Shown piece by piece: positions 5,775 to 6,199 of a stretch of 6,199 bases of DNA (positions within the stretch are counted from its first letter, which is position 1; each line of letters opens with the position of its first letter). Below the pieces are notes generated by a model. It was given only the letters and a program-made list of their open reading frames with translations. It did not search any database and was not told where the DNA came from. Made by a program: the position numbers and the translations under genes. The stretch is from Gammaproteobacteria bacterium (lineage in GTDB: Bacteria; Pseudomonadota; Gammaproteobacteria; Comchoanobacterales; Comchoanobacteraceae), in contig JAURNZ010000037.1 of NCBI GenBank assembly GCA_030829925.1, forward strand, positions 1 through 6,199, written 5' to 3'.

Positions 5775-6199
5775 AAGTTTTGGTAGCTGGCTATCAAGGA
5801 AAAATGGGAAGAGAGGCTGTTAAGGCAATCAAGAATATAGGTTTTGAGGTGGTAGGTGTTGGTTCAGATGATAATCTTCTTGATGCCATCAAATCTACTC
5901 ATCCAGATGTGATGGTCGATTTGACAACCCCAAAACAAGTTGTTGTACACACTCGTACGGCAATAGAACATAACTTGCCTATTGTTGTTGGAGCAACTGG
6001 CTTGAAGCCATCTGATATCGATGATTTGTCCGCTTTGGCAACGCATCACAAGACCGGTGTTATCATAGCTCCAAATTTCTCAATTGGTGCGTTATTGATG
6101 ATGCACTGTGCGCAAATTGCTGAGCATTTTTATGATGATATTAATATTGTTGAAGTGCACCATCCTCAGAAAAAAGATCAACCCTCAGGAACAGCATTA
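5771..6199 (+). CDS. dapB: 4-hydroxy-tetrahydrodipicolinate reductase, 5' part
   Basis: DapB reduces 4-hydroxy-tetrahydrodipicolinate with NAD(P)H in the diaminopimelate/lysine pathway, supplying peptidoglycan and protein synthesis in the cytoplasm. The window ends after codon 143, so the C-terminal part is missing. Seen: nucleotide-binding GYQGKMGR at 7-14, VDLTTP at 49-54, VGATGL at 73-78, APNFSIGALL at 100-109, and EVHHPQKKDQPSGTAL at 128-143. In the last, H130 and K134 match the catalytic His159 and Lys163 of E. coli, and PSGTA begins the substrate-binding loop. The stretch between the glycine-rich loop and VGATG is roughly 25 residues shorter than in E. coli DapB, as in the short DapB forms. 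All expected catalytic residues in the visible part are present. It is coupled to the upstream transporter gene. Confidence 0.95.
   Translation, partial: MKVLVAGYQGKMGREAVKAIKNIGFEVVGVGSDDNLLDAIKSTHPDVMVDLTTPKQVVVHTRTAIEHNLPIVVGATGLKPSDIDDLSALATHHKTGVIIAPNFSIGALLMMHCAQIAEHFYDDINIVEVHHPQKKDQPSGTAL

Noticed and set aside
5864..6049. Open frame on the - strand
   Set aside because: It is antisense to dapB and short, with no recognisable domain.
1..6199. CRISPR array, tRNA, rRNA, insertion sequence or riboswitch
   Set aside because: I saw no regularly spaced direct repeats, no cloverleaf-like sequence, no transposase and no long structured leader; nearly all bases are coding.

Overview
The window is a 6.2 kb, AT-rich, gene-dense bacterial chromosome segment with six protein-coding genes and almost no free intergenic DNA. 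The proteins look proteobacterial: a biotin ligase of the short type, a class Ib aspartate aminotransferase and a short-type DapB. The secreted GDA1/CD39 apyrase is a eukaryote-like enzyme known in bacteria mainly from Legionella. My best guess is a host-associated gammaproteobacterium of the Legionellales or a similar intracellular lineage. That is an inference from gene content; no RNA marker is present to confirm it.

Layout. (1) Bases 2-1282, + strand: the 3' part of a P1B-type (copper-like) P-type ATPase gene, cut by the window edge. It keeps the CPC membrane motif and the DKTGT phosphorylation motif, but its cytoplasmic headpiece is strongly rearranged or degenerate. (2) 1275-1991, +: birA, overlapping the ATPase gene by 8 bp and starting with GTG. 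(3) 2009-3184, +: a PLP-dependent aspartate-type aminotransferase with a good ribosome-binding site. These three genes form one tight co-directional group. (4) 3190-4353, - strand: a secreted NTPDase/apyrase, convergent with the aminotransferase and only 5 bp away from it. (5) 4354-4433: a short divergent promoter region with overlapping promoter-like sequences and nested inverted repeats. (6) 4434-5774, +: an 11-helix sodium:neurotransmitter-symporter (SNF/NSS) family amino acid transporter. (7) 5771-6199, +: dapB, overlapping the transporter by ATGA and running off the window.

How the genes fit together. The aminotransferase (aspartate/oxaloacetate interconversion) and DapB (diaminopimelate/lysine branch) both belong to aspartate-family metabolism. 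The NSS transporter, apparently translationally coupled to dapB, may import an amino acid. The secreted apyrase would hydrolyse nucleoside tri- and diphosphates outside the cytoplasm, in the periplasm or the host. The ATPase relative and BirA look like separate housekeeping or accessory functions that share a transcript.

The points most worth a second look are the ATPase that seems to have lost its normal nucleotide-binding domain, the bacterial CD39-like apyrase, and the symmetric divergent promoter region at 4384-4423.
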